Translations under genes and position numbers: made by a program
Notes under the pieces: generated by a model
What the model saw: the letters and a program-made list of their open reading frames with translations, nothing else
Database searches by the model: none
Told to the model about the DNA's origin: nothing
Assembly (NCBI RefSeq): GCF_001500045.1
Contig: NZ_LQIX01000015.1
Location: forward strand, 26,044-90,043
Direction of reading: 5' to 3'
DNA from: Mycobacterium sp. GA-1199
GTDB taxonomy: Bacteria; Actinomycetota; Actinomycetes; Mycobacteriales; Mycobacteriaceae
Length of the DNA stretch: 64,000 nt
Shown: piece after piece, positions 10,085 through 18,754 of the stretch
How positions within the stretch are numbered: the stretch's first letter is position 1
Layout: each line of letters starts with the position of its first letter

Positions 10085-12178
10085 TTAGGAAACCGCTTTC
10101 AGGCTGGTTTCGGGGGTGAGGTCCAGCCGCCGCAGCAGCTGGGCATTGAGCGCCACCACGACCGTCGACGCCGACATCAAGATCGCGCCGACGGACATCG
10201 GCAGGACGAAGCCGATCGGCGCCAGCACCCCGGCGGCGAGCGGGACCGACACCAAGTTGTATCCCGCTGCCCACCAGAGGTTTTGCTTCATCTTGCGGTA
10301 CGCGGCCCGGGACAGCAGCAGCACCGACAGCACCGAGCGCGGATCCGACCCGGCCAGGATCACCCCGGCCGAGGCGATCGCCACGTCGGTTCCGGCGCCG
10401 ATCGCTATGCCGACGTCGGCCGCAGCGAGCGCGGGTGCGTCGTTGACCCCGTCCCCGACCATCGCCACTTTGCGGCCCTCACCTTGCAACTCGGCCACCT
10501 TCGCCGCCTTGTCCTCCGGCCGGACCCCGGCGAAGACGCGCTCGATCCCCAGGTCGGCGGCCACGGCTCGCGCGACGGCCTCCGCGTCGCCGGTGATCAT
10601 CACCACTTCGATGCCCAGCTTCGTCAGCGCCTCGACCACCTGCGCGGACTCCGGTCGCACCTCGTCGGCCAGCTTGATCGCACCCACGGCGTCACCGTCG
10701 ACGACTACGTGCAGGATGATCGCCCCCTCGTCGCGCCACTGGCCGGTTTCGGGGAGGTCGGTCAGTCCCGCTTCGGACAGCATCCGCGGTCCGCCGACCT
10801 GGACGCCGCGGCCCCCGACCGTGGCCTTGACGCCGACCGCCGGGGACGAGCTGAAGTCGGTGGTCGGCGGCAGCGCCAGCGAGCGGTCGCGCGCGGCCTC
10901 GACGATCGCCCTGGCCAGCGGATGCTCGGAGTACGCCTCGGCCGCCGCCGCCCAGGCCAGCACGTCCTCGGCGGACTGTCCGGGTGCGGTCGCGACCGCG
11001 GTGACCGTCGGCTCCCCCTTGGTCAGCGTGCCGGTCTTGTCGAAGAGCACGGCATCGACGGTCCGCATGCTCTCCAGCGCCAGCCGGTCCTTGACCAGAA
11101 CGCCCCCGCGCGCGGCGCGTTCGGTGGCGATCGAGACGACCAGGGGTATCGCCAGCCCGAGCGCGTGCGGGCACGCGATCACCAGCACGGTGATGGTCCT
11201 GACGACGGCCGCGGCGGGCATCCCCGCGAACGACCACACCACCGCGGTGATGACGGCCGCCGACAACGCGAACCAGAACAACCAGCCCGCCGCCTTGTCG
11301 GCCAGGCGCTGGGCCCGCGACGACGAGTTCTGCGCCTCGGTCACCAACCGCTGGATACCGGCGAGCGTCGTGTCGTCGCCGACCGCGCTGACCCGCACCC
11401 GCAACCCCGAGTCGGTGGCCACGGTGCCGGCCACGACGTGGTCGCCGGTCTCGCGGCGGACCGGACGCGATTCACCGGTGACCATCGACTCGTCGACGTC
11501 CGCGGCGCCGGCGACGATCTCGCCGTCAGCGGGGATGTTGCCTCCCGGGCGCACCAGCACGACGTCGCCCACCCGCAGCTGTGCCGGTGCGACGGTCTCC
11601 GTGCCGCCGTCGACGACCCGCTCGGCCTCGTCGGGCAGCAGCGCAGCCAGCGAATCGAGCGCGGACGTGGTCTGCGCGAGCGAGCGCATCTCGATCCAGT
11701 GGCCGAGCAGCATGATCACGATCAGCAGCGCCAGTTCCCACCAGAAGTCCAGTTCGTGATGCAGCACGCCGAGGCTGGCGCCCCAGGACGACAGGAAGGC
11801 CACCGTGATTGCAAGCCCGATCAGCAGCATCATTCCCGGTGCGCGGGAACGAATTTCACTCACTGCCCCGGACAGGAAGGGTCGCCCGCCCCAGACGTAC
11901 ATCACGGTGCCGAGCACCGGCGGAACCCATCGGATCCCGGGAATGTCGGGCAGCGAGTAGCCGAGGATCATCGCGAACATCCCGGACAGCGCGACCGTCG
12001 GGACGGCGAGCACCAGCATGGTCCAGAACAGGCGCCGGAACTCGGCTACATGGCCGGAGTGGTCATGACCGCCCGAGTGGCCGTTCGAGTGGCCGCCCGG
12101 ATGGTCGTGGCCCGAATGACCGTCGGCGGCCGTGTCAGGGTGTTGTGCACCATGGCCGGTATGCGTCATGGCGGCCAT
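10085..12178 (-). CDS. Copper-translocating P-type ATPase, CopB-like
   Basis: This 697-residue P1B ATPase pumps copper ions out of the cytosol. A histidine-rich N-terminus (repeated GHSGHD/GHSNGH, residues 7-45) replaces the usual CxxC heavy-metal domain. The membrane motif is CPHALGL (CPH rather than CPC) near residue 338, typical of CopB-type pumps. Other hallmarks are MVTGES, the phosphorylated Asp in DKTGTLT near residue 378, and MVGDGVNDAPAL near 574. Eight membrane helices are expected. The ATG at 12178 is only two bases from a CsoR-type palindrome; a second ATG nine bases downstream (MTHTG) is an equally possible start. Copper-responsive control is inferred from that site. Confidence 0.92.
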   Translation of the reverse strand: MAAMTHTGHGAQHPDTAADGHSGHDHPGGHSNGHSGGHDHSGHVAEFRRLFWTMLVLAVPTVALSGMFAMILGYSLPDIPGIRWVPPVLGTVMYVWGGRPFLSGAVSEIRSRAPGMMLLIGLAITVAFLSSWGASLGVLHHELDFWWELALLIVIMLLGHWIEMRSLAQTTSALDSLAALLPDEAERVVDGGTETVAPAQLRVGDVVLVRPGGNIPADGEIVAGAADVDESMVTGESRPVRRETGDHVVAGTVATDSGLRVRVSAVGDDTTLAGIQRLVTEAQNSSSRAQRLADKAAGWLFWFALSAAVITAVVWSFAGMPAAAVVRTITVLVIACPHALGLAIPLVVSIATERAARGGVLVKDRLALESMRTVDAVLFDKTGTLTKGEPTVTAVATAPGQSAEDVLAWAAAAEAYSEHPLARAIVEAARDRSLALPPTTDFSSSPAVGVKATVGGRGVQVGGPRMLSEAGLTDLPETGQWRDEGAIILHVVVDGDAVGAIKLADEVRPESAQVVEALTKLGIEVVMITGDAEAVARAVAADLGIERVFAGVRPEDKAAKVAELQGEGRKVAMVGDGVNDAPALAAADVGIAIGAGTDVAIASAGVILAGSDPRSVLSVLLLSRAAYRKMKQNLWWAAGYNLVSVPLAAGVLAPIGFVLPMSVGAILMSASTVVVALNAQLLRRLDLTPETSLKAVS

Positions 12179-12180
12179 GG

Positions 12181-12199
12181 TATACCCCCTAGGGGTATA
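12181..12199. promoter_or_regulatory. CsoR-type copper operator
   Basis: TATACCCC-CTA-GGGGTATA is a perfect 8-3-8 inverted repeat directly in front of the copper ATPase start codon. C/G-rich palindromes flanked by AT pairs of this kind are the known binding sites of CsoR-family copper repressors. No csoR gene is in the window, so the regulator must be encoded elsewhere. The site also lies 33 bases from the divergent thioesterase start. Confidence 0.6.
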
Positions 12200-12232
12200 T
12201 AGCCAGGGCTTGTTCGGTCACGCTGTATCCCG

Positions 12233-13036
12233 ATGTCACATCCACTGAACACTCCGCTGGGCCGGTTCGGCATCGGGACGTCGGTGGACGCGCCCGATGA
12301 GTGTGTGGCGTCGATTCCGGTGGGTGGGATGGTGAACCCGCTGACCGGCGCCCCGACCATCGCGCCCATGGCGATGCTCGTCGATCACGCGTGCGGCCTC
12401 GTCAACCACCGGCGCCGCGCCGATGGCGAGTGGACGGTGTCCAGCGAGCTGTCCCTGGAAGCCGATCCGGACGCCGCCGAGATCATCGCCGGCGCACCCG
12501 ATGTACCGGTGGTCGCGACCGCCCGGCCGTTCGGTGCCAAGAGCGACGTGGCATTGGCGCTGTGCGAACTCACCCACCGCGACACTGTGCTCGCCACCGC
12601 CACCGTGCGCTCGTTCTACATCCACTCGCCCGCCGACATCGCACCGTTCCCCGACGGCCCGTCCGGCCCGCTGCCGCCAGGGACGCTCGCCGACCGAATG
12701 GCGGTTCGCGTCGCCGAGAGCGGCGGCGCTGGGCGGGTTCTGCTGCAGGACGAGGACCCCGTGCTGAACAACGCGATCGGCATCGTGCACGGCGGCGTCA
12801 CCGCGATGGCGCTGGAACTGGTCGCGGCCGCGGCGCTCGACACCGACGGCCTCGACCAGCCGTTGCGAACGGCGTCGCTGAGGGTCAACTTCATGCGGCC
12901 CTTCCACAGCGGACCCGAATCCCGTTATGTGGGAACCGCTTTGCGTGTCGGGCGCAGGACAGGTGTTGCCGAGGGGCAAGCCGTCGGCCCCGGTGGCGGG
13001 GTGGCGATCATCGCCAGACTGACCGCGTACCGCTGA
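12233..13036 (+). CDS. Acyl-CoA thioesterase-like protein (hotdog fold, PaaI family)
   Basis: In this 267-residue protein the C-terminal 120 residues have the PaaI-type hotdog signature, with NNAIGIVHGGVTAMALE followed by strands ending in RVGRRTGVAEGQ. The N-terminal half also looks like a hotdog domain (PMAMLVDHACGLVN), so it is probably a tandem double-hotdog enzyme. The role would be hydrolysis of a CoA thioester in the cytosol; substrate is unknown. It is divergent from the copper ATPase across 54 bases. No good ribosome-binding site is seen before the ATG, so the start is less certain than the family. Confidence 0.7.
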   Translation: MSHPLNTPLGRFGIGTSVDAPDECVASIPVGGMVNPLTGAPTIAPMAMLVDHACGLVNHRRRADGEWTVSSELSLEADPDAAEIIAGAPDVPVVATARPFGAKSDVALALCELTHRDTVLATATVRSFYIHSPADIAPFPDGPSGPLPPGTLADRMAVRVAESGGAGRVLLQDEDPVLNNAIGIVHGGVTAMALELVAAAALDTDGLDQPLRTASLRVNFMRPFHSGPESRYVGTALRVGRRTGVAEGQAVGPGGGVAIIARLTAYR

Positions 13037-13060
13037 CAGTCGCGCTAGCATCTGGAGACC

Positions 13061-14452
13061 ATGGCCGAGACCCGTGAAACCGGCGGCGGCCTCGGCGGAT
13101 TCATTCGGCGCTCCGGTTACATCCGTAAGTGGCTGATCCTCGGGATCGCGATCGGCGTCATCGCCGGCCTCGGCGCGGTGGTGTTCTATCTGGCGCTCGA
13201 CTATGCGGGCGACTTCCTGCTCGGCGACCTGGCCGGCTACCGGATCCCCAAACCGGTCGGCGACGGCGGCGATCCCGGTTCGGCCGGCTTCGACCGGCCG
13301 TGGGCCATCCCGCTGGTGGTCTTCGGCGGTGCACTCGTATCGGCATGGCTGGTCGCGAAGTTCGCTCCGGAGGCCGAAGGACACGGCACCGACAGCGCGA
13401 TCGAGGCCGTGCACACCGATCCCCGCGCCATCCGGGGGCGAGCCATCGTGATCAAGACCATCGCCAGCGCGCTGACCATCGGATCGGGCGGCTCGGGCGG
13501 GCGTGAGGGACCCGCGGCGCAGATCTCCGCCGGCTTCGGATCCCTGTTGACGAAGTGGCTCAACCTGTCCGACGAGGATGGACGGATCGCGGTGTCGCTC
13601 GGCATCGGATCGGGCATCGGGGCGATCTTCGGCGCCCCGCTGGGCGGCGCGGTGCTGGCGGCGTCGATCGTGTACCGCCGGGACTTCGACTACCAGGCGC
13701 TGATACCGGGATTCATCACCTCGGCGACCGCCTACTCGGTACTCGGTTCGATCCTCGGCTTCGACCCGCTGTTCGGGTTCGTCGCCGCCGACTACCGGTT
13801 CGAGAGCCCGCTGGATCTGAGTTGGTTCGTCGGGCTCGGTGTCGTCGCGGCCGGCGTCGGATACCTCTACGCGCGCATCTTCTACGGAACCGTCGCGCTG
13901 ACCGCGCGGCTGCCGGGTCACAAGGTGCTCAAACCGGCGGTGGGCGGGCTGGCGGTGGGATTGCTGGCGCTCGCGATCCCGCAGGTGCTGGCCAGCGGGT
14001 ACGGATGGGCGCAGAAGGCCACGGCCACCGACACTTTGATGGCGATACCGCTGTGGATCGTATTGATCCTGCCGCTGGCCAAGATCGTGGCGACGTCGCT
14101 GTCGATCGGCACCGGCGGATCCGGCGGTATCTTCGGGCCCGGTGTCGTGGTGGGCGCGTTCGTCGGCGCCGCTCTGTGGCGACTCGGCGATCTGGTCGAC
14201 GCTCCCGGAATCCCCGACAGCCCAGCCACGTTCGTCGTCGTCGGCATGATGGCGTGTTTCGGCAGCGTCGCGCACGCCCCGTTGGCCGTGATGATCATGG
14301 TGGCGGAGATGACCGGCTCGTTCTCGGTGATCCCGTGCGCGATGGTGGCGGTCGGGATCGCCTACATGTTGGTGTCGCGCACCGACGTGTCGATCTACCA
14401 GGCTCAGCGTCTCGACCGCGAAACCGCGCGGGCGCAACGCGGTGCCGGCTGA
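13061..14452 (+). CDS. ClC-family chloride channel/antiporter
   Basis: This 463-residue integral membrane protein has the ClC signature motifs: GSGGSGGREGP near residues 143-151, where the Glu (about 149) corresponds to the gating glutamate of Cl-/H+ exchangers; SGIGAIFGAPLGG; and GTGGSGGIFGPG in the second half. There is no C-terminal CBS pair, as in other short prokaryotic ClCs. It begins 24 bases after the thioesterase stop on the same strand, so the two may be cotranscribed. It resembles Rv0143c. Whether it is channel or antiporter is inferred from the retained glutamate. Confidence 0.92.
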   Translation: MAETRETGGGLGGFIRRSGYIRKWLILGIAIGVIAGLGAVVFYLALDYAGDFLLGDLAGYRIPKPVGDGGDPGSAGFDRPWAIPLVVFGGALVSAWLVAKFAPEAEGHGTDSAIEAVHTDPRAIRGRAIVIKTIASALTIGSGGSGGREGPAAQISAGFGSLLTKWLNLSDEDGRIAVSLGIGSGIGAIFGAPLGGAVLAASIVYRRDFDYQALIPGFITSATAYSVLGSILGFDPLFGFVAADYRFESPLDLSWFVGLGVVAAGVGYLYARIFYGTVALTARLPGHKVLKPAVGGLAVGLLALAIPQVLASGYGWAQKATATDTLMAIPLWIVLILPLAKIVATSLSIGTGGSGGIFGPGVVVGAFVGAALWRLGDLVDAPGIPDSPATFVVVGMMACFGSVAHAPLAVMIMVAEMTGSFSVIPCAMVAVGIAYMLVSRTDVSIYQAQRLDRETARAQRGAG

Positions 14453-14476
14453 CGCCGGTCACCTCCGCCGGAGACG

Positions 14477-15040
14477 TTACTTGCCCGAGGACTTCTTCTT
14501 GGCCTGGCTTGCGGCCGCCTTCTCCGTCGTCGCGCCCTTGTTGGCGAGCTCACCACCCGCGTTCTCCAGGTGTGCGCGCACGAACCACTGGAACTTCTCG
14601 AGTTCGGCGGCGTGGCCGATCAGGATGTCCTCGGTCACCGGGTCGGCGTCCTCGGCCTCTTCGATGTTCTGACGGGTGTCTTCGATGATCCCGTCGTAGA
14701 CGAGGTCGAGCGCAGCGAGGTGCGCCTGCACGGTATCGCGATCGAGCGAGTAGTCATCCCAGCTGCGGTCCTCGATGATCGCGCCGGGCGTGCCCTTCGG
14801 CGAGAAGCCGAGGGTGGCGATCCGTTCGGCGACCTCGTCGGCATAACCGCGCACCAACTCGACCTGCGGATCGATCATCTCGTGCACGCCGATGAAGTTC
14901 GGGCCCACCACATTCCAGTGGATGTGCTTGAGGGTCAGGTGAAGATCGTTGTACCGGCTCAACTGCTTCTGCAGAAGTTCGGCGACCTTCGTGGCGTCTT
15001 TGTCAGTCATGCCGGGGACTGTGTAATTGGATCTAGGCAT
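14477..15040 (-). CDS. dps: Dps-family DNA-binding ferritin (Dps1-like)
   Basis: The 187-residue product is very close to M. smegmatis Dps1. It has KHIHWNVVGPNFIGVHEMID with the intersubunit ferroxidase ligands, then DRSWDDYS and LEKFQWFVRAHLE. The lysine-rich C-terminal tail (AKKKSSGK) is the part used by Dps1 for DNA binding. It forms dodecamers that oxidise iron and protect DNA in stationary phase. The start at 15040 is chosen because AAAGGAG lies 6 bases upstream; the frame continues upstream to 15124 without family similarity. Confidence 0.95.
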   Translation of the reverse strand: MPRSNYTVPGMTDKDATKVAELLQKQLSRYNDLHLTLKHIHWNVVGPNFIGVHEMIDPQVELVRGYADEVAERIATLGFSPKGTPGAIIEDRSWDDYSLDRDTVQAHLAALDLVYDGIIEDTRQNIEEAEDADPVTEDILIGHAAELEKFQWFVRAHLENAGGELANKGATTEKAAASQAKKKSSGK

Positions 15041-15120
15041 GGAAGCTCCTTTGCACGCATAGGGTGTCGTCGCTTCGACTACCCGCTGCATTGGTGCGGT
15101 AATCCACCGCGTCGGCGGCG

Positions 15121-16032
15121 TCACATCTCGATCAGATTCGGGATCGCCATGCGCGGCCCGAATCGTGGCAACACCGCAAGCCCGCTCACCTCCAACAACC
15201 GCACCGCGCGGTGACGGTGAGGCCGAAGCGGTTCGAGCAACTCGACCATCGCGGGATCATCGATCGGATGTCCCAGGAGGCTCCAACCGACCATCTTCGC
15301 CAGGTGATAGTCGCCGACCGAGAGAGCGTCCGCGTCACCGAATGCGCGCTGACTGGTCTCCGCGGCGGTCCACTCACCGACTCCCGGAAGCGACGCCATC
15401 GCGACGCGGGCCTTGGCCGGTGACCGGGCGCCAAGCCGTTCCAGGGAGTCGGCGCGTTGCGCGCACACGACGACTGTGCGTGCCCGGCGGGGATCGACGT
15501 TGGCGCGGTGGAACTCCCACGACGGAATGCGGCACCAGACCTCACCGGGAGGCGGAACCCGCATGTGCGCGGGCGCCGGTCCGGGCGCGGGCGCTCCGTA
15601 CTTGGTGACGAGCAGCCGCCAAGCGCGGCGAGCGTCCTTGCCGTAGACCCGCTGTTCGAGCACCGCGGGAATCAGCGCTTCGAGCACGCGGTCGGTGCGG
15701 CCCAGCCGCAGATGCCGGACGCGTCGATGCGCGGCGGCGATGGTCGGTTCGGTGGGTACGAAACCGACGCTGTCGTCGTACGCGCCGAGCAGGGCGGGCA
15801 GGGTCTCGGCGAATTCTGTCGCGCCGTCACCCCATGCTTCACAGTCGACGGTGTCGGGTGCCGATTTGGTGAGACGCGCGGCGACCGGCCCGCTGCGCAT
15901 CAGGCTGGTGCGCCAGATGGCGCCATCGTGAGCGTCGTAATAGCAGGGGTCCGTTCGGCCACGCCGCAGCGGCGCCAGCGTCAACGCAGGGCTGACCGGG
16001 CCGTCGAAGGCGACGCTGACCGAGGTGTGCAC
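15121..16032 (-). CDS. DNA-3-methyladenine glycosylase family protein (HhH-GPD, AlkA-like)
   Basis: The 303-residue protein carries a helix-hairpin-helix element, LPGVGEWTAAETSQRAFGD, followed by the catalytic Asp in LSVGDYHLAK. This is the arrangement of AlkA-type base-excision glycosylases. Its expected role is removal of alkylated bases. A homologue (Rv0142) lies near a DUF427 gene in M. tuberculosis as here. The gene is nine bases downstream of the DUF427 gene on the same strand, probably one transcript. Next to it is an SOS-controlled HNH gene, a plausible damage-response setting. Confidence 0.85.
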   Translation of the reverse strand: MHTSVSVAFDGPVSPALTLAPLRRGRTDPCYYDAHDGAIWRTSLMRSGPVAARLTKSAPDTVDCEAWGDGATEFAETLPALLGAYDDSVGFVPTEPTIAAAHRRVRHLRLGRTDRVLEALIPAVLEQRVYGKDARRAWRLLVTKYGAPAPGPAPAHMRVPPPGEVWCRIPSWEFHRANVDPRRARTVVVCAQRADSLERLGARSPAKARVAMASLPGVGEWTAAETSQRAFGDADALSVGDYHLAKMVGWSLLGHPIDDPAMVELLEPLRPHRHRAVRLLEVSGLAVLPRFGPRMAIPNLIEM

Positions 16033-16041
16033 CGGCCAAGG

Positions 16042-16422
16042 TTATGCCTGAGCCACGACGATCTCCGCTTTGTCCGGGTAGAACGCGACATGCCCGGCGA
16101 TGGGGGCGACTGCCGGGTAGGGCTTCTCATAGGTCCAGATGGCGTCCTCGACGACGGTGCCGGCCTCGGTCACCACGTGGAAGTAGGCTGCGTCGCCCTT
16201 GAACGGGCAGTACGTCTGGGTGTCGCTGGGCCTGAGTTTGTCTTGGACGACGTCGGCGAACGGGATGTACTGCACGGCCGGGTACGTCGACTCCTGCAGC
16301 GTCAACGCCCGGTCGGTGTCGGCGACGATCTCGCCGTTCACCCGGGCGGTGACGTGTCTGCCGGTCGGCGCGACGGTGATCGGGTGTTCCGCGGTGGGCT
16401 CAAGTACGGGTCGATCGCTCAT
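16042..16422 (-). CDS. DUF427 domain protein
   Basis: The 126-residue protein covers a complete DUF427 fold, with RHVTARVNGEIVADTDRAL and then YIPFADV and TYCPFKGDAAYF motifs. The biochemical function of the family is not established. It matches Rv0140 in M. tuberculosis. It is first of a likely two-gene unit with the AlkA-like glycosylase. Its start is 6 bases from an inverted repeat at 16429-16446. Confidence 0.85.
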   Translation of the reverse strand: MSDRPVLEPTAEHPITVAPTGRHVTARVNGEIVADTDRALTLQESTYPAVQYIPFADVVQDKLRPSDTQTYCPFKGDAAYFHVVTEAGTVVEDAIWTYEKPYPAVAPIAGHVAFYPDKAEIVVAQA

Positions 16423-16428
16423 GTCATG

Positions 16429-16446
16429 GCCAACGTTCGAGTTGGC
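16429..16446. promoter_or_regulatory. Inverted repeat in front of the DUF427 gene
   Basis: GCCAAC-GTTCGA-GTTGGC is a perfect 6-6-6 repeat immediately upstream of the DUF427 start and 37 bases from the SOS box of the divergent HNH gene. The spacer contains GTTCGA, a half SOS box. The binding protein is not known. Confidence 0.3.
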
Positions 16447-16483
16447 GGCTGGATTCCGGACGTGTCATACCCCCGTGACATAC

Positions 16484-16499
16484 TCGAACACATGTTCGG
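16484..16499. promoter_or_regulatory. SOS (LexA) box overlapping the HNH gene start codon
   Basis: TCGAACACATGTTCGG matches the mycobacterial SOS box TCGAAC-N4-GTTCGA at all but the last position. The ATG of the HNH/DUF222 gene lies inside it. A -10-like CATACT at 16479-16484 would place transcription at or near that ATG, giving a leaderless mRNA fully blocked by LexA. Several 13E12-family genes of M. tuberculosis are known to be LexA-controlled. Confidence 0.7.
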
Positions 16500-18015
16500 A
16501 TCGCAGTTCGCGGAGGTGGACGACGCCGCTCTGGTCGCCGCCATCGCCGACGGTGCGCGTGCGGAGGCCGAGGCCGCGGCGCGCCGGTTCGCGGCCATCG
16601 CGGAGCTGATCCGGCGCAAGGTCAGCGAGGATGACGAACGCAGTCTGTGTGCGTTCGACCCGTGGGACAGTGTCGCCGCCGAGGTGGCCGCGGCGATGAC
16701 AATCGGGCATCGACGCGCGTCCGGGCAGATGCGGATCGCGGAGGCGTTGCGCGAGCGGCTGCCACAGGTGGCCGCGCTGTTCGAACGGGGCGGAATCGGT
16801 GCGCGGATCGTCTCGGCGATCACTTGGCGCACCCAACTTGTCCAGGATCCTGAGGCGTTGGCGCTCATCGACACGGCGCTTGCGAAACGGGCGTCTCGGT
16901 TGGGTCCTTTGTCCGAGCAGCGGTTGGACGAGGCCATCGACGCGCTCGTCGACAAGTTCGACCCAGAAGCGGTGCGGAGAAGTCGGTCGACGGCGCGCAC
17001 CCGGGATTTCCACATCGGTGATGTCGATGACCCGGCCGGCACCGCTTCGGTGTGGGGCAGGCTGTTGGTCACCGATGCCGCTGTCCTCAAACTCCGCCTC
17101 GCCGAGATGATGCAGGGGTTGTGCGACAACGATCCGCGCAGCATGGGCGAGCGGCGAGCCGACGCTATCGGCGCGTTGGCCGCCAACCAAGACCGGTTGG
17201 GTTGCGCATGCGGATCACCGACGTGCGCCGCGGCCGCTCCGCAAACGTCGAACGTCGTCGTCCACGTGATCGCCGACCAAGACGCGATCGAGAACGCCGC
17301 TGCTGCAGCAGGTAACGACGCTCCCCCTGCAACCGAAGGAGACACGGACGGCGCCGCCCCGCCTCAGGCGGACGCAGAACGCGCCGCGGACAGCACTGCC
17401 GCAGAAGGCACTACCCCACCTCAGGCCGACTCGCAAGGCGCCGAGAAGCGAGGCACCGCGGTACTGCTGGGCCACGGTGCCCTGCCCACCTCACTGCTGC
17501 CCTGGCTGATCGGCCGCGGCGCGAAGGTGCGTCCGGTCAAGACACCCAGGCCCGACGCCGAGGCGCGATACCAGCCGTCGACGGCGCTGGCCGAGTTCGT
17601 GCGAATGCGTGATATGTACTGTCGCGCACCGGGATGCGACGTGCCCGCCGACCTTTGCGACATCGACCACACGACCCCGTGGCCGCTCGGGCCCACGCAT
17701 CCGTCGAACCTCAAATGCCTGTGCCGCAAGCACCACATGATGAAGACGTTCGATGGGTGGCTCGATGTTCAGCTGCCCGACGGCACGGTGATCTGGAAAT
17801 CACCGAGCGGCAGGACCTATACCACGACACCCGGCAGCAAGTTGTTCTTCGATTGGGACACCACCACCGCCAACCTTCCACCACCATCGGCGGTTTCGCC
17901 GTCGCAGGTTGATCGCACGGCGAAGATGCCGAAGCGAAAACGAACGCGGGCCGCCGACTTCGCCGCACGGATCAAGGCTGAGCGGGCACGCAACGCCGAC
18001 CCCGCACCGTTCTGA
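16492..18015 (+). CDS. HNH endonuclease signature / DUF222 (REP13E12 family) protein
   Basis: The 507-residue protein has an N-terminal DUF222 region (to about residue 240), an Ala/Pro/Glu-rich linker of low complexity (about 265-330) and a C-terminal HNH domain. The HNH part has CRAPGC, CDIDHTTPW and NLKCLCRKHH, with paired zinc-type cysteines. This is the REP13E12 architecture, found in many copies in mycobacteria and linked to mobile DNA and phage integration sites. The start is the ATG within the SOS box; the open frame extends upstream into other genes but without similarity. The biochemical activity of this family is poorly defined. Confidence 0.85.
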   Translation: MFGSQFAEVDDAALVAAIADGARAEAEAAARRFAAIAELIRRKVSEDDERSLCAFDPWDSVAAEVAAAMTIGHRRASGQMRIAEALRERLPQVAALFERGGIGARIVSAITWRTQLVQDPEALALIDTALAKRASRLGPLSEQRLDEAIDALVDKFDPEAVRRSRSTARTRDFHIGDVDDPAGTASVWGRLLVTDAAVLKLRLAEMMQGLCDNDPRSMGERRADAIGALAANQDRLGCACGSPTCAAAAPQTSNVVVHVIADQDAIENAAAAAGNDAPPATEGDTDGAAPPQADAERAADSTAAEGTTPPQADSQGAEKRGTAVLLGHGALPTSLLPWLIGRGAKVRPVKTPRPDAEARYQPSTALAEFVRMRDMYCRAPGCDVPADLCDIDHTTPWPLGPTHPSNLKCLCRKHHMMKTFDGWLDVQLPDGTVIWKSPSGRTYTTTPGSKLFFDWDTTTANLPPPSAVSPSQVDRTAKMPKRKRTRAADFAARIKAERARNADPAPF

Positions 18016-18088
18016 GCGAGATACGTTATCGCGGGTGTCTGCTCGATGAGGCGCGATCCGATTCCTGAGTAGGTGGTGTAATCGGTTG

Positions 18089-18745
18089 ATGAGCGATCTG
18101 GACAAGCGCGGCGCGGTGTACGTCTTGACCCTCGGCGAGGATGAGAACCGCTTCCACCCTGACCGGCTGGCAGCGATCAACTCCGCACTCGACGAGGTGG
18201 AGGCCGCCGATGGGCCGAGGGCCGTCGTCACCACGGGCAGCGGCAAGTTCTACTCCAACGGTCTGGACCTGGACTTCATGGCGGCCAATCCCGATGCGGC
18301 TGAAGCCAACCTCGCCGACGTGCACGCGCTGTTGGCACGCGTGGTGGCGTTTCCGGCGCCGATCATCGCCGCGGTGCAGGGACACGCGTTCGCCGCGGGC
18401 GCGATGCTGGCGCTCGCCCACGACCAGATCGTCATGCGCGCCGATCGCGGCTTCTTCTGCCTCCCGGAGGTCGACCTCGGTATCCCGTTCACGGGCGGCA
18501 TGAACGCGCTCATCCGGGCCCGACTGCCGATCGCGACCGCACACGAGGCGATGACCACCGCGCGACGGTACGGCGGCGAAGAGGCCCGCGCGGCCGGGAT
18601 TGTCGCGGCCGCCGCCGGGGAGGGTGAAGTCCTCGACGCGGCGGTTGAGCGGGCAGCAGCTTTGGCCGCCAAAGCCGGCCCGGTGTTCGGCACGATCAAG
18701 GCGCGCTTGTACGCCGAGGTGATCGCCGAGCTCAACGTCCGCTAG
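18089..18745 (+). CDS. Enoyl-CoA hydratase/isomerase family protein
   Basis: The 218-residue crotonase-fold protein has a SNGLDLDF oxyanion-hole segment near residues 52-60, a second oxyanion region AVQGHAFAAGAMLALAHD and LPEVDLGIPF. It is shorter than typical EchA proteins (about 260), and the usual catalytic Glu pair of hydratases is not clearly both present, so an isomerase or another crotonase reaction is possible. An ATG at 18089 is preferred over a TTG one codon earlier. It converges on the methyltransferase gene. Confidence 0.8.
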   Translation: MSDLDKRGAVYVLTLGEDENRFHPDRLAAINSALDEVEAADGPRAVVTTGSGKFYSNGLDLDFMAANPDAAEANLADVHALLARVVAFPAPIIAAVQGHAFAAGAMLALAHDQIVMRADRGFFCLPEVDLGIPFTGGMNALIRARLPIATAHEAMTTARRYGGEEARAAGIVAAAAGEGEVLDAAVERAAALAAKAGPVFGTIKARLYAEVIAELNVR

Positions 18746-18754
18746 ACACAACGC

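Noticed and set aside
9871..10119. 82-codon ORF in the gltB-copper ATPase gap
   Set aside because: No ribosome-binding site and no third-position G/C bias; it also runs into the 3' end of the ATPase gene.
10283..12202. 639-codon plus-strand frame opposite the copper ATPase gene
   Set aside because: Antisense shadow; the P-type ATPase motifs on the minus strand are complete.
16492..18015. HNH/DUF222 gene as evidence of an inserted mobile element
   Set aside because: No flanking repeats, integrase or attachment-site-like tRNA is visible, and neighbours have normal composition; REP13E12 proteins are common single genes in mycobacteria.
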